59,549 nucleotides of DNA, taken from positions 1-59,549 of the forward strand of contig NZ_PYGI01000024.1 in NCBI RefSeq assembly GCF_003014615.1, read 5' to 3'. Shown here one piece after another: positions 44,163 through 55,400 of the stretch. Both the position numbers and the translations under genes were made by a program. Numbering within the stretch: the first letter of the stretch is position 1; each line of letters begins with the position of its first letter. Source of the DNA: Marinobacterium halophilum. Lineage in GTDB: Bacteria > Pseudomonadota > Gammaproteobacteria > Pseudomonadales > Balneatricaceae. Under the pieces are notes generated by a model that was given only the letters and a program-made list of their open reading frames with translations, did not search any database and was not told where the DNA came from.

Positions 44163-45197
44163 ATGACCGCTCCCATTCGTCTGACCCAATACAGCCATGG
44201 CGCTGGCTGTGGCTGCAAAATCTCTCCCGCTGTGCTGGACACCATCCTCTCCGGCAGTGGCAGCCAGACACTGGACCCGCGGCTGTGGGTGGGCAACGCT
44301 TCACGGGATGATGCAGCGGTGTATGCGTTTGATGAACACACCGGCATCGTCTCGACCACCGACTTTTTCATGCCCATCGTGGATGACCCCTTTGATTTTG
44401 GCCGCATCGCCGCAACCAATGCGATCAGCGATATCTACGCCATGGGTGCCACACCGATGATGGCGATCGCCATTCTCGGCTGGCCGATCAACCTGATCCC
44501 GGCGGAAGTGGCGGGAGATGTTATTCGGGGTGCGCGCTCGGTCTGCGAGCTGGCTGGCATGCCTTTGGCGGGTGGCCACTCCATTGACGCACCGGAGCCG
44601 ATCTTTGGTCTGGCCGTCACCGGACGGGTTGAAAAGGCTCAGCTTAAACGCAACGACACCGCCAAGGCTGGTAACCGCCTCTACCTGACCAAACCCCTGG
44701 GGATCGGCATTCTCACCACGGCTGAAAAACAGGGCAAGCTGCGCACTGACGATATTGGCGTTGCCCGCGATCTGATGTGTACGCTGAACCGTCCCGGGCA
44801 GCATTTTGCTGCGCTCGAAGGCGTCTGTGCGATGACCGACGTCACCGGTTTCGGTCTGCTCGGTCACTTGGTTGAAATGGCTGACGGCAGCGGCCTGACC
44901 GCTCGCCTGCAGTATGATGCCGTCCCCCGAATTGACAGTATTGAGTACTATCTGGCCGCAGGCTGCATACCCGGCGGTACCGGTCGCAACTTCGACAGCT
45001 ATGGCCACCGCGTCGCTGCCCTTAGCCCTGCGCAGCAGCAACTGTTGTGTGACCCGCAAACCAGTGGCGGCCTGCTGGTTGCCGTAACCCCCGAAGCCGA
45101 AGCCGCGTTTCTGACCTGCGCCAGCGAACTGGGCCTGTCCCTAAGCCCCATTGGCGAACTGGTTGCCGCTGGTGAATATGCCGTCGAGGTTTGCTGA
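44163..45197 (+). CDS. selD: Selenide, water dikinase (selenophosphate synthetase)
   Basis: A 344-residue enzyme that makes selenophosphate from selenide and ATP. The N-terminal active-site [11 protein letters not shown] contains Cys16, Cys18 and Lys19, so it is a Cys-type SelD. The ATP site pattern [15 protein letters not shown] follows, and the C terminus is GETGLLV-like ([12 protein letters not shown]). The next gene starts at the stop (TGATG). Together they serve tRNA selenation; no selA or selB is in the window. Confidence 0.95.
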   Translation: MTAPIRLTQYSHGAGCGCKISPAVLDTILSGSGSQTLDPRLWVGNASRDDAAVYAFDEHTGIVSTTDFFMPIVDDPFDFGRIAATNAISDIYAMGATPMMAIAILGWPINLIPAEVAGDVIRGARSVCELAGMPLAGGHSIDAPEPIFGLAVTGRVEKAQLKRNDTAKAGNRLYLTKPLGIGILTTAEKQGKLRTDDIGVARDLMCTLNRPGQHFAALEGVCAMTDVTGFGLLGHLVEMADGSGLTARLQYDAVPRIDSIEYYLAAGCIPGGTGRNFDSYGHRVAALSPAQQQLLCDPQTSGGLLVAVTPEAEAAFLTCASELGLSLSPIGELVAAGEYAVEVC

Positions 45198-46282
45198 TGA
45201 GCGCCAGCAGTGCCGATTACCGCAGTATCTTTCTCAGTGGTGAGCCATTACTGGATACGCGCGCGCCCATCGAGTTTGCCAAGGGAGCCTTTCCGACCAG
45301 CCAGAACCTGCCACTGATGACCGATGACGAACGCCATCGCGTGGGTACCTGCTACAAACAGCACGGTCAGGACGCCGCCATCAGGCTCGGCCACCGTCTG
45401 GTGGATGGTGACATCAAGGCGGCACGAGTACAGGCGTGGGTGGCATTTGCCAACGCCCATCCCCACAGCTACCTGTACTGTTTTCGCGGCGGGCTGCGTT
45501 CACGCACCACCCAACAATGGCTGCGTGAAGCCGGTGTCGATTACCCTTTAATCACCGGTGGCTACAAGGCACTGCGCGGCTTTCTGATCGACACCCTGGA
45601 TGCGGCAGCGGCACAGTGTCAGTTCGTGCAACTGGGTGGATTGACCGGGTGCGGCAAGACTGAGCTGCTGCAACAACTGAACAACGCACTGGATCTGGAA
45701 GGCCGGGCTCACCATCGCGGCTCCAGCTTTGGCCGCCACGCCCGAACACAACCGACCCAGATCAACTTTGAGAACAGTCTGGCCATCGACGTGTTGCGCA
45801 AGCGTGATACTGGCATCAACCAGTTTGTCATCGAAGACGAAAACCGCGCCATTGGCAGCTGCCACGTACCGCTGGAGCTGCATCGCCGGTTTATCGATTC
45901 GCCGCTGGTCTGGCTGGAGGAAGAACATGAACGGCGTGTAGAACGTATTTTGCGCGACTATGTTGTTGAACTGTCAGCCGAGTTTATCGCCCTTCAAGGC
46001 AGCGAGAGCGGCTTCGACGCCTATGCGGCGCGATTGCGCCAGAGCCTGAAGAACCTGATCAAACGCATGGGCAGTGAGCGTTATCAACGCTTGGCGGCCA
46101 TTATGGATGAGGCACTGGCGCTACAGCACAGCACCGGCGCAACCGAAAGGCACCGCGACTGGATCTCCGCCTTGCTGAACGAGTATTACGATCCGATGTA
46201 CCACTTCCAGAGCGAACGCAATGCCAGCCGCATCATCTTCCGCGGTAACCATGCCGAGGTACTTGCATACCTGTCGCAATAA
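45197..46282 (+). CDS. selU: tRNA 2-selenouridine synthase (SelU/MnmH)
   Basis: A protein of about 361 residues that replaces sulfur with selenium in the wobble 2-thiouridine of tRNAs. The N-terminal rhodanese domain has LDTRAPIEFAKGAFP and the active Cys in YLYCFRGGLRSRT. The C-terminal P-loop domain has GGLTGCGKTEL. It is coupled to selD by overlap. Confidence 0.95.
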   Translation: MSASSADYRSIFLSGEPLLDTRAPIEFAKGAFPTSQNLPLMTDDERHRVGTCYKQHGQDAAIRLGHRLVDGDIKAARVQAWVAFANAHPHSYLYCFRGGLRSRTTQQWLREAGVDYPLITGGYKALRGFLIDTLDAAAAQCQFVQLGGLTGCGKTELLQQLNNALDLEGRAHHRGSSFGRHARTQPTQINFENSLAIDVLRKRDTGINQFVIEDENRAIGSCHVPLELHRRFIDSPLVWLEEEHERRVERILRDYVVELSAEFIALQGSESGFDAYAARLRQSLKNLIKRMGSERYQRLAAIMDEALALQHSTGATERHRDWISALLNEYYDPMYHFQSERNASRIIFRGNHAEVLAYLSQ

Positions 46283-46311
46283 CTATCTGAATCCATGGAA
46301 TGGAACACCCA

Positions 46312-47598
46312 ATGAAAATCACACTGATCGTTCTGGTCATCCTGATCTCAAGCGTGACCAGCATCATCATTCAACAACAGGATGATGATCTGCTGCCTGA
46401 AGTGACCGCCATGCTGATCACGGCAGAGCCACCCGAAAGCAGCCGGGCCTATACCTATCTGATGGGTATTCACAGCGCTGCCGGCCAATCACCAGCAGCA
46501 ACGGGCCACCGCCTGCTAGCACAGATCCGTGAGCAGGAGCAGAGCGCCGCACCCTCATCGGTATCCACTACGCTGAACGATGAATTGGCGCTACCGGAAG
46601 GGCCTTTGTTTTGCCCGTTCAAGCAAACAGGCTGCCTTGAAAGCCTGTTTGCCAATGAAGCAGCCTTAGCAGCGGCGGTGCAAGAACACGGGGAACTGCT
46701 CCAGCGGTGGCAAACATTCCTCTCAATAGATGATTATGCTGTCCTCACCCGACCGCGGTTATCTGAGCCTTTCCCGCACTATCAATACCTGCTCAAGGCC
46801 AGCCGACTGGCCATCTTGCAGAGTATCCGCAACGCCGTGACAGGCACACCTGACACAGCCCTGCAGCAATTGGCATACACCACCGCACAGCTACGACGTT
46901 TGCTGGCGCAGGAGAGTCATCTGGTCGGCAAGATGGTGGCCGTTCAATTACTCTCCGACCAGATCGATGCCACCAACGCACTGATCTCCCGTTTTGAGCT
47001 GCAACCGGCACGCCAAGTTTCACCGTTGACCGCCGCAGAAAAAAGCTTGGCAAAGGCTATGGCGCGTGAGCTGGCAGGTGCCGCTTTCCTGTATCAGCAG
47101 ATGGATGGACGACCGGATTTACTGAGCCAAACATCGGACATACCGGTCTGGTTCGTGCATTTTCTGTTCAAACCCGGCATCTCTACCAATGCTCTGTTGC
47201 CGATCTATCAGGATTTCGTGATCAGTTCGGAACTGTCACCGGCAGAGTTTGTAGCCCATATAGAACAGAGCTCAGTTCCTCAGCCTCAGCAACATTGGAT
47301 TCGGAACCCGGTCGGCACCATTCTGAACAATATTGCGCTACCAAACATGCGTGAATATGCGGCCAGAATGCATGACTTGGAGCTTAAATTCAGGCTATTC
47401 AATGCCCTGAACAGCTTGAACAACAACACGCAGAACGCAGCGACCAAGCGGTTTCAGAACCCCTACTACCCGAACCTTGACGCCTCTGTTGTTCTGGATA
47501 AGGACAACACGGTCTGTCTGGATGGCCCATTGCCCGATTCACGAGGCATACGCTGCCTGCGGGGGTTCATGGGAACAGCATCAAGGGCAACGCCCTAA
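46312..47598 (+). CDS. Hypothetical protein with an N-terminal membrane anchor
   Basis: A protein of about 428 residues that starts with one hydrophobic helix (MKITLIVLVILISSVTSIII), then a largely helical soluble domain probably in the periplasm. It has Cys in FCPFKQTGCLESLF and two Cys near the end (TVCLDGPLPDSRGIRCL), which could form disulfides. I recognise no family. It follows selU by 29 bases, so it may be cotranscribed. GGAATGG lies upstream of the ATG. Confidence 0.65.
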   Translation: MKITLIVLVILISSVTSIIIQQQDDDLLPEVTAMLITAEPPESSRAYTYLMGIHSAAGQSPAATGHRLLAQIREQEQSAAPSSVSTTLNDELALPEGPLFCPFKQTGCLESLFANEAALAAAVQEHGELLQRWQTFLSIDDYAVLTRPRLSEPFPHYQYLLKASRLAILQSIRNAVTGTPDTALQQLAYTTAQLRRLLAQESHLVGKMVAVQLLSDQIDATNALISRFELQPARQVSPLTAAEKSLAKAMARELAGAAFLYQQMDGRPDLLSQTSDIPVWFVHFLFKPGISTNALLPIYQDFVISSELSPAEFVAHIEQSSVPQPQQHWIRNPVGTILNNIALPNMREYAARMHDLELKFRLFNALNSLNNNTQNAATKRFQNPYYPNLDASVVLDKDNTVCLDGPLPDSRGIRCLRGFMGTASRATP

Positions 47599-49049
47599 CC
47601 GATACGCTCAATCAGCGTGGCCAATCGGGCCAGGGCTTCCAAGCGGCTATTATCCCAGGGGTGAGCAAAGCTCATTCTGAGGCAGTTGCCAAACTGGCCG
47701 GTAATTGAAAACAGCGGCCCCGGTGTGATCACCACTCCCTGCTCCAGCGCCCGGTGGTACAACGACAGCGTATCCACCGGTTCCGGCAGCTCCAGCCACA
47801 CAGCCAACCCGCCTTCCGGTCGGCTGACGCGGATATCCATCGGCCAGCTGGCCAGAGCGCTTAACAGTTGATCACGGCGGTTACGCAACTCGGTACGCTG
47901 GCGGCGTACATGCGTGGCATAGCTGCCATCGGCCATGAAGTCGCTCACACCCTGCTGCAAGTAACGACTGCTGGCCAGCTGTGTTACCAGCTTCAAATGC
48001 TGGATGCGCTCATGCCAGCGGGCACCGGACACCCAACCCAGGCGTAAATCCCGTGACAACGATTTGGATAACGAACTGCACAGTATGACCCGGTCTTCGG
48101 TATCCAGCGCCTTCAGCGGGTCAGGGATGACACCGAATGCCGTATCCGCATAGATATCATCCTCGATCACGACCAGATCATGGCGGTTGGCCAACGCCAT
48201 CAGTCGTAGCCGCGCGGCCGGTGGCATCAACGCACCGCTTGGCGTCGCAAAAGCCGGTGAGACAATACAGGCCTTGACCTTCCAGCGCGTCAACACCTGC
48301 TCAAACGCATCAAGGTCCATGCCCTGATCACTGGACGATGGCACCTCCACACCCTGCAGTCCCAACTGCGCCAGTAACTGCAACACGCCATAGAATCCCG
48401 GTGACTCAACCGCAACCACATCGCCACGCTCACAGCTGGCCATCAACGCCAGAAACAGGGCATGTTGGCACCCTGAGGTGATACACAGCTGCTCAGGGCT
48501 CACTGACCAGCCTCGACGCGATGCATGCACGGCAATCTGCTCTCGCAGTGCCCCATCACCGGCCGGTTCATCATAATATTGGTAGTCATTCCCCTTCTGC
48601 CGCCGCAAGGCGCGGCCAATACACCGGTTAAGCGTAACCAGAGAATGTGGCAAATCTCCAGCCTGTGGGGTCGGTAACAGATCAAACGCTGCACTGCGGC
48701 GCATGATATCCAGCAGCACATCACTCACCGTCACCGGTCGCGGCGCGGCGATCTGCGTTGGGACCGCTGGCGCCTGGGTTTGTACCGGTCGGCAAGTCAC
48801 AAAGTAACCGGATTTGGGGCGCGCCTCGACCAGGCCCAACGCTTCCAGACGCTGCAAAGCGTGCATCACGGTTGCCTTGGACAGGGATTTTTGACTGCAG
48901 AGTTCGCGTATCGATGGCAAGCGCCCGCCCGGCTGCCAGCGCTGTTCCTGAATACCCTGCAACAGCCATTGCTCAAGTTGCTGATAGCGGTACGTCAACG
49001 TGACCTCATCTGTTCCTATCGTATTTATATTTTTTATACCTGCACCCAT
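47595..49049 (-). CDS. Second MocR-type (GntR plus aminotransferase) regulator
   Basis: A 484-residue fusion with an N-terminal GntR winged helix (about 25-85; LPSIRELCSQKSLSKATVMHALQRLEALGLVEARPKSGYF) and an aminotransferase domain with the PLP lysine at 329 in SSLSKSLSRDLRLGWV and Asp of VVIEDDIYAD. It is divergent from ccoG. The start is uncertain: the ATG at 49049 lacks a ribosome site, whereas a TTG at 48998 has GAGGT just upstream and an AT-rich promoter-like segment precedes it. Its target is not clear. Confidence 0.88.
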   Translation of the reverse strand: MGAGIKNINTIGTDEVTLTYRYQQLEQWLLQGIQEQRWQPGGRLPSIRELCSQKSLSKATVMHALQRLEALGLVEARPKSGYFVTCRPVQTQAPAVPTQIAAPRPVTVSDVLLDIMRRSAAFDLLPTPQAGDLPHSLVTLNRCIGRALRRQKGNDYQYYDEPAGDGALREQIAVHASRRGWSVSPEQLCITSGCQHALFLALMASCERGDVVAVESPGFYGVLQLLAQLGLQGVEVPSSSDQGMDLDAFEQVLTRWKVKACIVSPAFATPSGALMPPAARLRLMALANRHDLVVIEDDIYADTAFGVIPDPLKALDTEDRVILCSSLSKSLSRDLRLGWVSGARWHERIQHLKLVTQLASSRYLQQGVSDFMADGSYATHVRRQRTELRNRRDQLLSALASWPMDIRVSRPEGGLAVWLELPEPVDTLSLYHRALEQGVVITPGPLFSITGQFGNCLRMSFAHPWDNSRLEALARLATLIERIG

Positions 49050-49099
49050 CAGAATTACAAGCGTAATCTTCCGCCATTGTCTGCCAGCGGATCATCACC

Positions 49100-50461
49100 A
49101 TGGAAAAAATACCGGTTGTTCAAGAACACACCCCGACCTTCGCCAAGGACGGGAAATTTCATGTACGCCTCACCGAAGGTCGCTTTCAAAACCTGCGCCG
49201 ATTAACCACCTGGCCGATGATCGCCCTGTTTTTCGGGCTGGTATGGGTCCAGATAGATGGCACTCCATGGCTGCTGTTCTCATTTGAACAACGCCGCATC
49301 ATTCTGTTCGGCAATGCCCTGTCATGGCACGACCTGCCTTTACTGGCGGGAGTCATGATCGCGGGAGCCTGCCTGCTGTTTTTCATGGCCGTTGCCTGGG
49401 GACGTGTCTGGTGTGGTTTTGCCTGTCCACAGAGCATCTGGACCTGGCTGTTTATTCGCATTGAAGACTTCACCGAAGGCCGCGCCAATAAGCGCAACAA
49501 GCAGGATAAAGCGGGACTGACGGCAGAACTGTTACTGCGCCGTAGCGCCAAACACCTGCTCTGGTGGTTACTGTCACTGGCGACCGCCATCACCTTTACC
49601 GGCTATTTCATCCCTGTGCGTGACATTGTCGACGGTTTCATTACGCTGGGTTTGTCACCGGCCTTATGGGGCTGGCTCCTGATCATGACCGCGCTGACCT
49701 ACGCCAACGCGGGCCTGGTACGGGAAAAAATCTGCCTGCACGCCTGCCCCTATTCCCGTTTCCAGGGGGTAATGTTTGACCGCGACACCCGCACCGTCAC
49801 TTATGATGCGCAACGTGGCGAACCCCGCGCGGCCAAACGCGGAAAAAGCAGCAACAGCGGCGACTGTGTGGATTGTGGCATCTGTGTGCAGGTGTGCCCC
49901 ACCGGCATCGACATCCGTAACGGCCTGCAAGCGGCCTGTATTGACTGCGGTGCCTGCATCGACGCTTGCGACACGGTAATGGACAGCATCGGCAAGCCTG
50001 CAGGCCTGATCCGCTTTGCCTCTGAAACCGAGCTGGCGCACGAAGCACCGCGTTTCCTGCGTCCACGCCTGATCGGTTACGGCGCGGCCATCGTCTGCGC
50101 ATCAGCAGCCGTACTCTACGGCTTTACCGCAACCAGCAGCCTGTTGGTAGAAATACGCCGTGACCGTAACGCCCTGTTCATCCAGCTGGATGAAGACACC
50201 TTCTGTAACCTTTACCACGTCAAGGTGGAAAGCTTCAGCGACTCTGATCCAGTCATCAACGTTGCCATCACTGGCGACCACACGTATGAAGTGTTCGGCC
50301 CGGCACAGCTGGAGATGCAAGAGAGCAACGCAACTTGGGTACCCTACCGTATCTGTGCAACCGATATCGAAAGTCCACGTTCTGAACTGGTCTTCAGCTT
50401 CAACGGCCAGACCCTAACCACCTCGAAGGCTACAACGTTCCTCGTCCCGGCAAGACAATAG
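49100..50461 (+). CDS. ccoG: Cytochrome c oxidase accessory protein CcoG (RdxA/FixG)
   Basis: A 453-residue membrane iron-sulfur protein that reduces copper for assembly of cbb3 oxidase. It has about five helices (for example WPMIALFFGLVWVQI, LLAGVMIAGACLLFFMAVAWG), the CGFACPQSIWTW motif, and two ferredoxin clusters CVDCGICVQVCPTG and CIDCGACIDACD. A C-terminal Ig-like FixG domain follows a final helix. It normally neighbours ccoNOPQ, but no cbb3 structural gene is in view. Confidence 0.93.
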   Translation: MEKIPVVQEHTPTFAKDGKFHVRLTEGRFQNLRRLTTWPMIALFFGLVWVQIDGTPWLLFSFEQRRIILFGNALSWHDLPLLAGVMIAGACLLFFMAVAWGRVWCGFACPQSIWTWLFIRIEDFTEGRANKRNKQDKAGLTAELLLRRSAKHLLWWLLSLATAITFTGYFIPVRDIVDGFITLGLSPALWGWLLIMTALTYANAGLVREKICLHACPYSRFQGVMFDRDTRTVTYDAQRGEPRAAKRGKSSNSGDCVDCGICVQVCPTGIDIRNGLQAACIDCGACIDACDTVMDSIGKPAGLIRFASETELAHEAPRFLRPRLIGYGAAIVCASAAVLYGFTATSSLLVEIRRDRNALFIQLDEDTFCNLYHVKVESFSDSDPVINVAITGDHTYEVFGPAQLEMQESNATWVPYRICATDIESPRSELVFSFNGQTLTTSKATTFLVPARQ

Positions 50462-50595
50462 CCACAAAAGACAACGGCCTGCGCTATCACTCAACGCGGG
50501 CCGTTTGCAGCCAGGGAGTTGACCGCAATTTCGTTCAATACACCTCAGGTTGCCCTGATTAGACTGTCCGCCTCATCACTACCGAGGCACCCCTC

Positions 50596-51201
50596 ATGCT
50601 CAACACGATCCTTTCCATGCTGGCATTTGCACTGATTGGGGCGATCACACCGGGTCCGGTCAACATTATTGCAACCAGCTCCGGGGCAACTTACGGCATG
50701 GTTCGAACCTTTCCACATGTACTCGGAGCCACGCTCGGGTACACGCTGGTGGTGCTTACATCCGGTTTTCTGGTTGCCCAGATGGGGCGGCTGCTTCCCC
50801 TGTTCACAGAAGGGCTGCTGTATCTCGGCAGTGCTTTTCTGCTGTACATGGCCTATCGTATTGCAACCATGCGCCCGCTTGACACGCTTGGTGAGGTAAC
50901 GGCGATCACAGCTCCCAAGCTGACAGAAGGTGCATTAGTTCAACTACTCAACCCCAAGGCATGGATGGTATCCACATCCGGTGTGGCGCTCTTTGTCAGC
51001 AATCAGGCGGATAGCCTGCAATGGCTGCTGATTTTCGGGACCGTATCATTTTGCATGTGCTTGCTGGGCGTAGGGTTTTGGGCTGTCGCAGGGCAACTGT
51101 TTCACACCCTGCTGGGGAAGCCCGGTCGCCAGACCGTCTTTAACCGCGCCTTGGGCGGTATATTGGCCGCCACTGTTATCGTTATGCTCACAGAATCATA
51201 A
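50596..51201 (+). CDS. LysE/RhtB-family exporter
   Basis: A 201-residue, six-helix membrane protein with the family pattern GAITPGPVNIIATSSGATYGMVRTFPHVLGATLGYT and LLNPKAWMVSTSGVALFV. It likely exports an amino acid. It lies 10 bases before an AraC regulator on the same strand, so the pair is an operon. Confidence 0.88.
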   Translation: MLNTILSMLAFALIGAITPGPVNIIATSSGATYGMVRTFPHVLGATLGYTLVVLTSGFLVAQMGRLLPLFTEGLLYLGSAFLLYMAYRIATMRPLDTLGEVTAITAPKLTEGALVQLLNPKAWMVSTSGVALFVSNQADSLQWLLIFGTVSFCMCLLGVGFWAVAGQLFHTLLGKPGRQTVFNRALGGILAATVIVMLTES

Positions 51202-51211
51202 GGAGCTCGTC

Positions 51212-52027
51212 ATGGACAAGGACAGCGTGCAACTCGCCAGAAGCAAGGCACTGCCCTGCATCGACATGCGCCGGGCCAACCAGTCCTCAGCCTGTTATCA
51301 GGCCCATGCCCATGATGAATTTTCCTTTGGTACCATTGATGCAGGCAGTGCCAGTTACCGCAACAGCGGCCAATGCCATCAGGCCAGCAAAGGTATGCTG
51401 GTTACGATCAATCCCGGTGATGTACACGCCTGCAATCCGGACCGGGGCGTTTGGTCCTACCGTATGCTGTTTATCGACACGACCTGGCTGGGACAACTTC
51501 AAGCCGAACTGTTTGCGCCCTCGACCGTCGATTATCGTCCGTTTCGCGCCGACTATCAGACGGGTGAACACCTTTATCAAGCGTTTGACCGCCTCTACAA
51601 CCAGCTGTCACACCCATCTCAGGCATTAGCAGCGGAAAGCGAGCTGATCGAATTTATCTGTCCTCTGCTTGCAGGCAATCCCATCAGCATCAACGCACGG
51701 CATAAACGCCTGCCCGAACTGCAGCGCGTCAGTGAACTGATCATGGACCGTCTGGAAGATAATTTGACGCTGGAGGTCTTGAGTGAAGCCAGCGGGTTAA
51801 GCCGTTATCAACTGATCCGCCTCTTTCGACAACATTACGGCCTGCCGCCACATGCCTGGCAGCTGGATCAGCGGATTCGTCGTGCCCGCACCTTATTAAA
51901 GCAGCCACACACGTCACTCGGAGAGGTAGCCCTGCAGCTGGGCTTTGCCGATCAGGCGCATTTCCAGCGCCATTTCCGTCAACGTACCGCACTGACACCG
52001 GGGCAGTTTCAGGCCTTTTTCCGCTGA
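51212..52027 (+). CDS. AraC-family transcription regulator
   Basis: A 271-residue regulator with an N-terminal cupin-like sensing domain (HAHDEFSFGTIDAG, INPGDVHACNPD) and a C-terminal double helix-turn-helix (LTLEVLSEASGLSRYQLIRLFRQHYGLPPHAW and SLGEVALQLGFADQAHFQRHFRQRTALTPGQF). It is cotranscribed with the LysE exporter and probably regulates it. Confidence 0.9.
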   Translation: MDKDSVQLARSKALPCIDMRRANQSSACYQAHAHDEFSFGTIDAGSASYRNSGQCHQASKGMLVTINPGDVHACNPDRGVWSYRMLFIDTTWLGQLQAELFAPSTVDYRPFRADYQTGEHLYQAFDRLYNQLSHPSQALAAESELIEFICPLLAGNPISINARHKRLPELQRVSELIMDRLEDNLTLEVLSEASGLSRYQLIRLFRQHYGLPPHAWQLDQRIRRARTLLKQPHTSLGEVALQLGFADQAHFQRHFRQRTALTPGQFQAFFR

Positions 52028-52102
52028 AATAGCCCGTCGGTCTGCACAAGGTCTGTTCGGGTTATTGCATCCATGTCTCGGCCTCTGTACTCTGCCGCAT
52101 CG

Positions 52103-52277
52103 ATTTGCAGGTGCCCTGCCGCTTTATGCGCGCCGGGATAATCGGGAAGTCAGGTGAAAATCCTGCGCTGCCCCCGCAACGGTAAGGTGTTGTACCCACC
52201 AGAAAGCCACTGTGCACAGCATGGGAAGGCGGTGGGGTGTCGGTAACGACCACACCAAGCCCGGAGACCGGCCTGCA
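52103..52277 (+). promoter_or_regulatory. Cobalamin riboswitch
   Basis: The region has the conserved parts of a B12 riboswitch in order: GCAGGTGCC near 52107, GGGAAGTCAGGTGAAAATCC near 52144, GCCCCCGCAACGGTAA near 52169 and the B12 box AAGCCCGGAGACCGGCCTGC (52258-52277). It lies about 180 bases before the CobN-like start, so adenosylcobalamin should turn this operon down. No gene lies in the surrounding 428 bases between the AraC regulator and the CobN-like start. Confidence 0.93.
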
Positions 52278-52455
52278 ATGGGTGGCACCCGCCTGGGTGC
52301 CTGAATATGCGCATCAGGCGGGGTGTTCCTGAAACAGCATGAGGCTTACACGGACGTATTTGCCTGCAAATCGCTCCTGTAGTCCGAATTCTGTTTTGTG
52401 CAGGCCGCGATGCGGCGTGTCACTTGCCGGTGCGTGTGGATTTTATGGAGTCTGC

Positions 52456-55400
52456 ATGCGCAACCAATCTGTTCTTGATTATCATTGTTCGCTCGGCCGG
52501 GCCGGTCGAATAATGCTGCTGTTTTTCCTGCAACTGATGGCTGGCCAGCTGCACGCGGCCACACAAGCGGTAGCATTGGTGTCCGAACGTACCGCCCCGC
52601 TGATGGCGAGCGCGACCCACCAGTTTCTCGTGGAGCATCCGCTGTTCGAAATCCAGCTGCGCACCAGCGCCCAGTTGGAACAGATGACCGATACCGAGCT
52701 GCAGGCACTGCTGCAATCGGCAGAAAAGGTACTGATCGGCGGCGTTTTCGGTCCTTCGGTCGAGCGCCTGCTGGCACTGCAACTGCCGACAACACAGCAG
52801 CGCCACATTTTTCACAGCGACCGGCGTTTGCAGGCACTGCACAACGACCGTGACGGTGGCCGGATGCAGACGTTGGACGACACTGCACGCTCCACCCTCT
52901 TCGCCCGCCCACCCGCAGACCAACCGTTCCAGCCCTGGTTGGACACGCAACAGCATGCCTTTCCGTCGTTTAAGCATTGGCTGACAAACCGTGCGTACTG
53001 GCAGTTCCGCGATACCGACAACCTCAATCGCCTTTGGCAGTCGTTGCTGCTGGATACCCCGGCTCCCCAAGCCAAGCCACATGCCGCCGTGCGCATCAGT
53101 GAAAACGGCCAACGGCTGACACTGGACGGGCATACCTCAGCCGACCGCCCCACCCTGTTCCTGCTCGACAGCAACCAGGGTGATCATCCGCAGAACCGTG
53201 CTCTGCACCGTGCAATCTGCCAACGTGCAGAGGGTATGCGCTGCCTGTCAGTCGCGGCTGCCTGGGGTGACGGCAGTCGCCTGGCGGTTGAACAGATCGG
53301 TCAAATGGCCCCGAAAACCGCTCCCTGGGCGATCATCGCGTTACAGGACTTCGTTATTGGCGGCGGTGAACACCGCGAAGACGTAACCCAGCTGTTCAGC
53401 CAGCTTAACGTGCCGATCTACAAGGCGATCCGCATAGCTGAACTTGACCGTGCCCACTTTAGCCTGTCGGCCAAAGGCCTGCCGACCGACTCGGTCCATT
53501 ACCGCTTGGCAATGCCCGAGCTGCAAGGCACCGGCCAGCCGCACGTTCTGGCTTTGGCCGCCGCCCCGACACGAGATCCGCAGACCGGCGTCATCCTGAG
53601 CCAGCTGCAGCCGCTGGACACGGAGATCGGCTACTTGGTCAGCCGTATCCGCAAAGGCTTTGCCCTGCACACCAAACCCAATGCCGACAAACGAGTCGCC
53701 ATCATTTACTACAACCACCCACCGGGCCGACACAACATCGGTGCCGACAATCTCAACGTGCCGCGGTCCCTATGGCAGATGCTGCATGCACTCCAAGCCG
53801 AAGGCTACAGCACCGGCCCGTTGCCGGAGACCCCCGAAGCCCTGCTGGACCAGTTGCAGGCACGCGGTGTAAACCTGCCGGAAGACCGCAGTGCATTGGC
53901 CGCCATGGCCGGGCAGATCAACACGGTCAGCGCCGCTGACTACCGCCAATGGTTTGCCACGCTGCCGGAAGGCATTCAGCAGGAGATGCAGTTCGGCCCG
54001 CTGGCCCACCTGCATCATCAACTGCAGCCACTGCTGTCACCGGAGGCCCCCGCACTGGACAGCGAACTGGCCCATGTCGCAGCGGCCCGCAGCGCGCGCG
54101 TGCTGGAAGACCTGCGTCACATTCTGGATGGCACCCGCCACCCCGGCCGGGAGCGCGGACTGGATCTACTCGACCAGCTGGAATCCGCCTACTTGCGCCT
54201 GAGCGACCCGACGCTGGCCACGGGGCCCCGTGCCGATCTGTGGCAGCATGCCGATGAACTCAGCCAGGCGATCATCACCATGGGCATCGAAGGCTTGCGT
54301 GGCTGGGGTGAAGCACCGGGCCGCACCATGGTCTGGCAGAATAAACTGCTGGTGCCCGGCGTTCAGTTCGGCAACATCTTCCTGGGGCCGCAGCCGCCCC
54401 GTGGCTGGGAGCTGAATGAAGAACTGCTGCACGCCAACATGTCCTTCCCGCCGCCGCACCAGTATCTGGCCTATTACCACTGGCTGCGCGACCGCTTCGC
54501 CGCCGATGCGCTGGTGCATGTGGGCCGCCACTCCACCTATGAATTCCTGCCGGGACGAGCTACCGGCCTGACGGCTGAAGATTACCCATCGCTGATTGCC
54601 GGTGACCTGCCCGGTATCTACCCCTACATCGTTGATGGCGTAGGCGAAGGCATTCAGGCCAAGCGCCGTGGCCGTGCCGTGATGATCGACCACCTCACCC
54701 CCCCGTTGGCCACCACCGAGCTGTACGACGACCTGCTCAGCCTGCGCCAACTGATCGAGAGCGCCGAGGCCGCCACCGATCCCGACACCCGCCACCGCGC
54801 CGTGCAACAGTTGCGGGCACAGATTGATGCGCTGAAACTGCGCGACGAACTCGCTGCCAGCATGGACGAAGAACTCAAGGTGCGCGGCATCGGCTTCGAC
54901 CAGATTGACGACGAATTGCTGCTGCACGAAACCGGTCACTACCTGACCCACCTGCAGGAAAAATTCATGCCGCTGGGGCTGCATACCTTCGGCAAACCCT
55001 GGCAGAACGAACAGATCGACACACTGCTCACCTCCATGGCCGGTAATCAGCAGGTTAAGCCGGAATGGCGCACCGCATTGACCGCATCCCCCGATGCCGA
55101 GATGAGCGCCCTGCTCAACGCCCTAAGCGGCGGTTACATCGCGCCGGGTAAGGGCAACGACCCGATCCGCACACCGGAAGCCCTGCCCACCGGCCGCAAC
55201 TTCTTTGCCCTTGATGGCAGCCTGCTGCCAACCCGTCTCGGCTTTGCACTGGGCGCAGAACTGGCCAGCAAGGCCCGACAGGAAACCCCGACCCCGGACG
55301 GCAAGGAAGCGGTGATCCTGTGGGCCTCTGATGCCGTGCGTGACGAAGGCAGCATGATCGCCTTCGGTCTGGACCTGCTGGGCGTACGCCCGGTATGGAA

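Noticed and set aside
44163-44230. In-frame Sec codon in selD
   Set aside because: The active-site segment reads GAGCGCK with ordinary Cys codons, so no selenocysteine insertion is needed.
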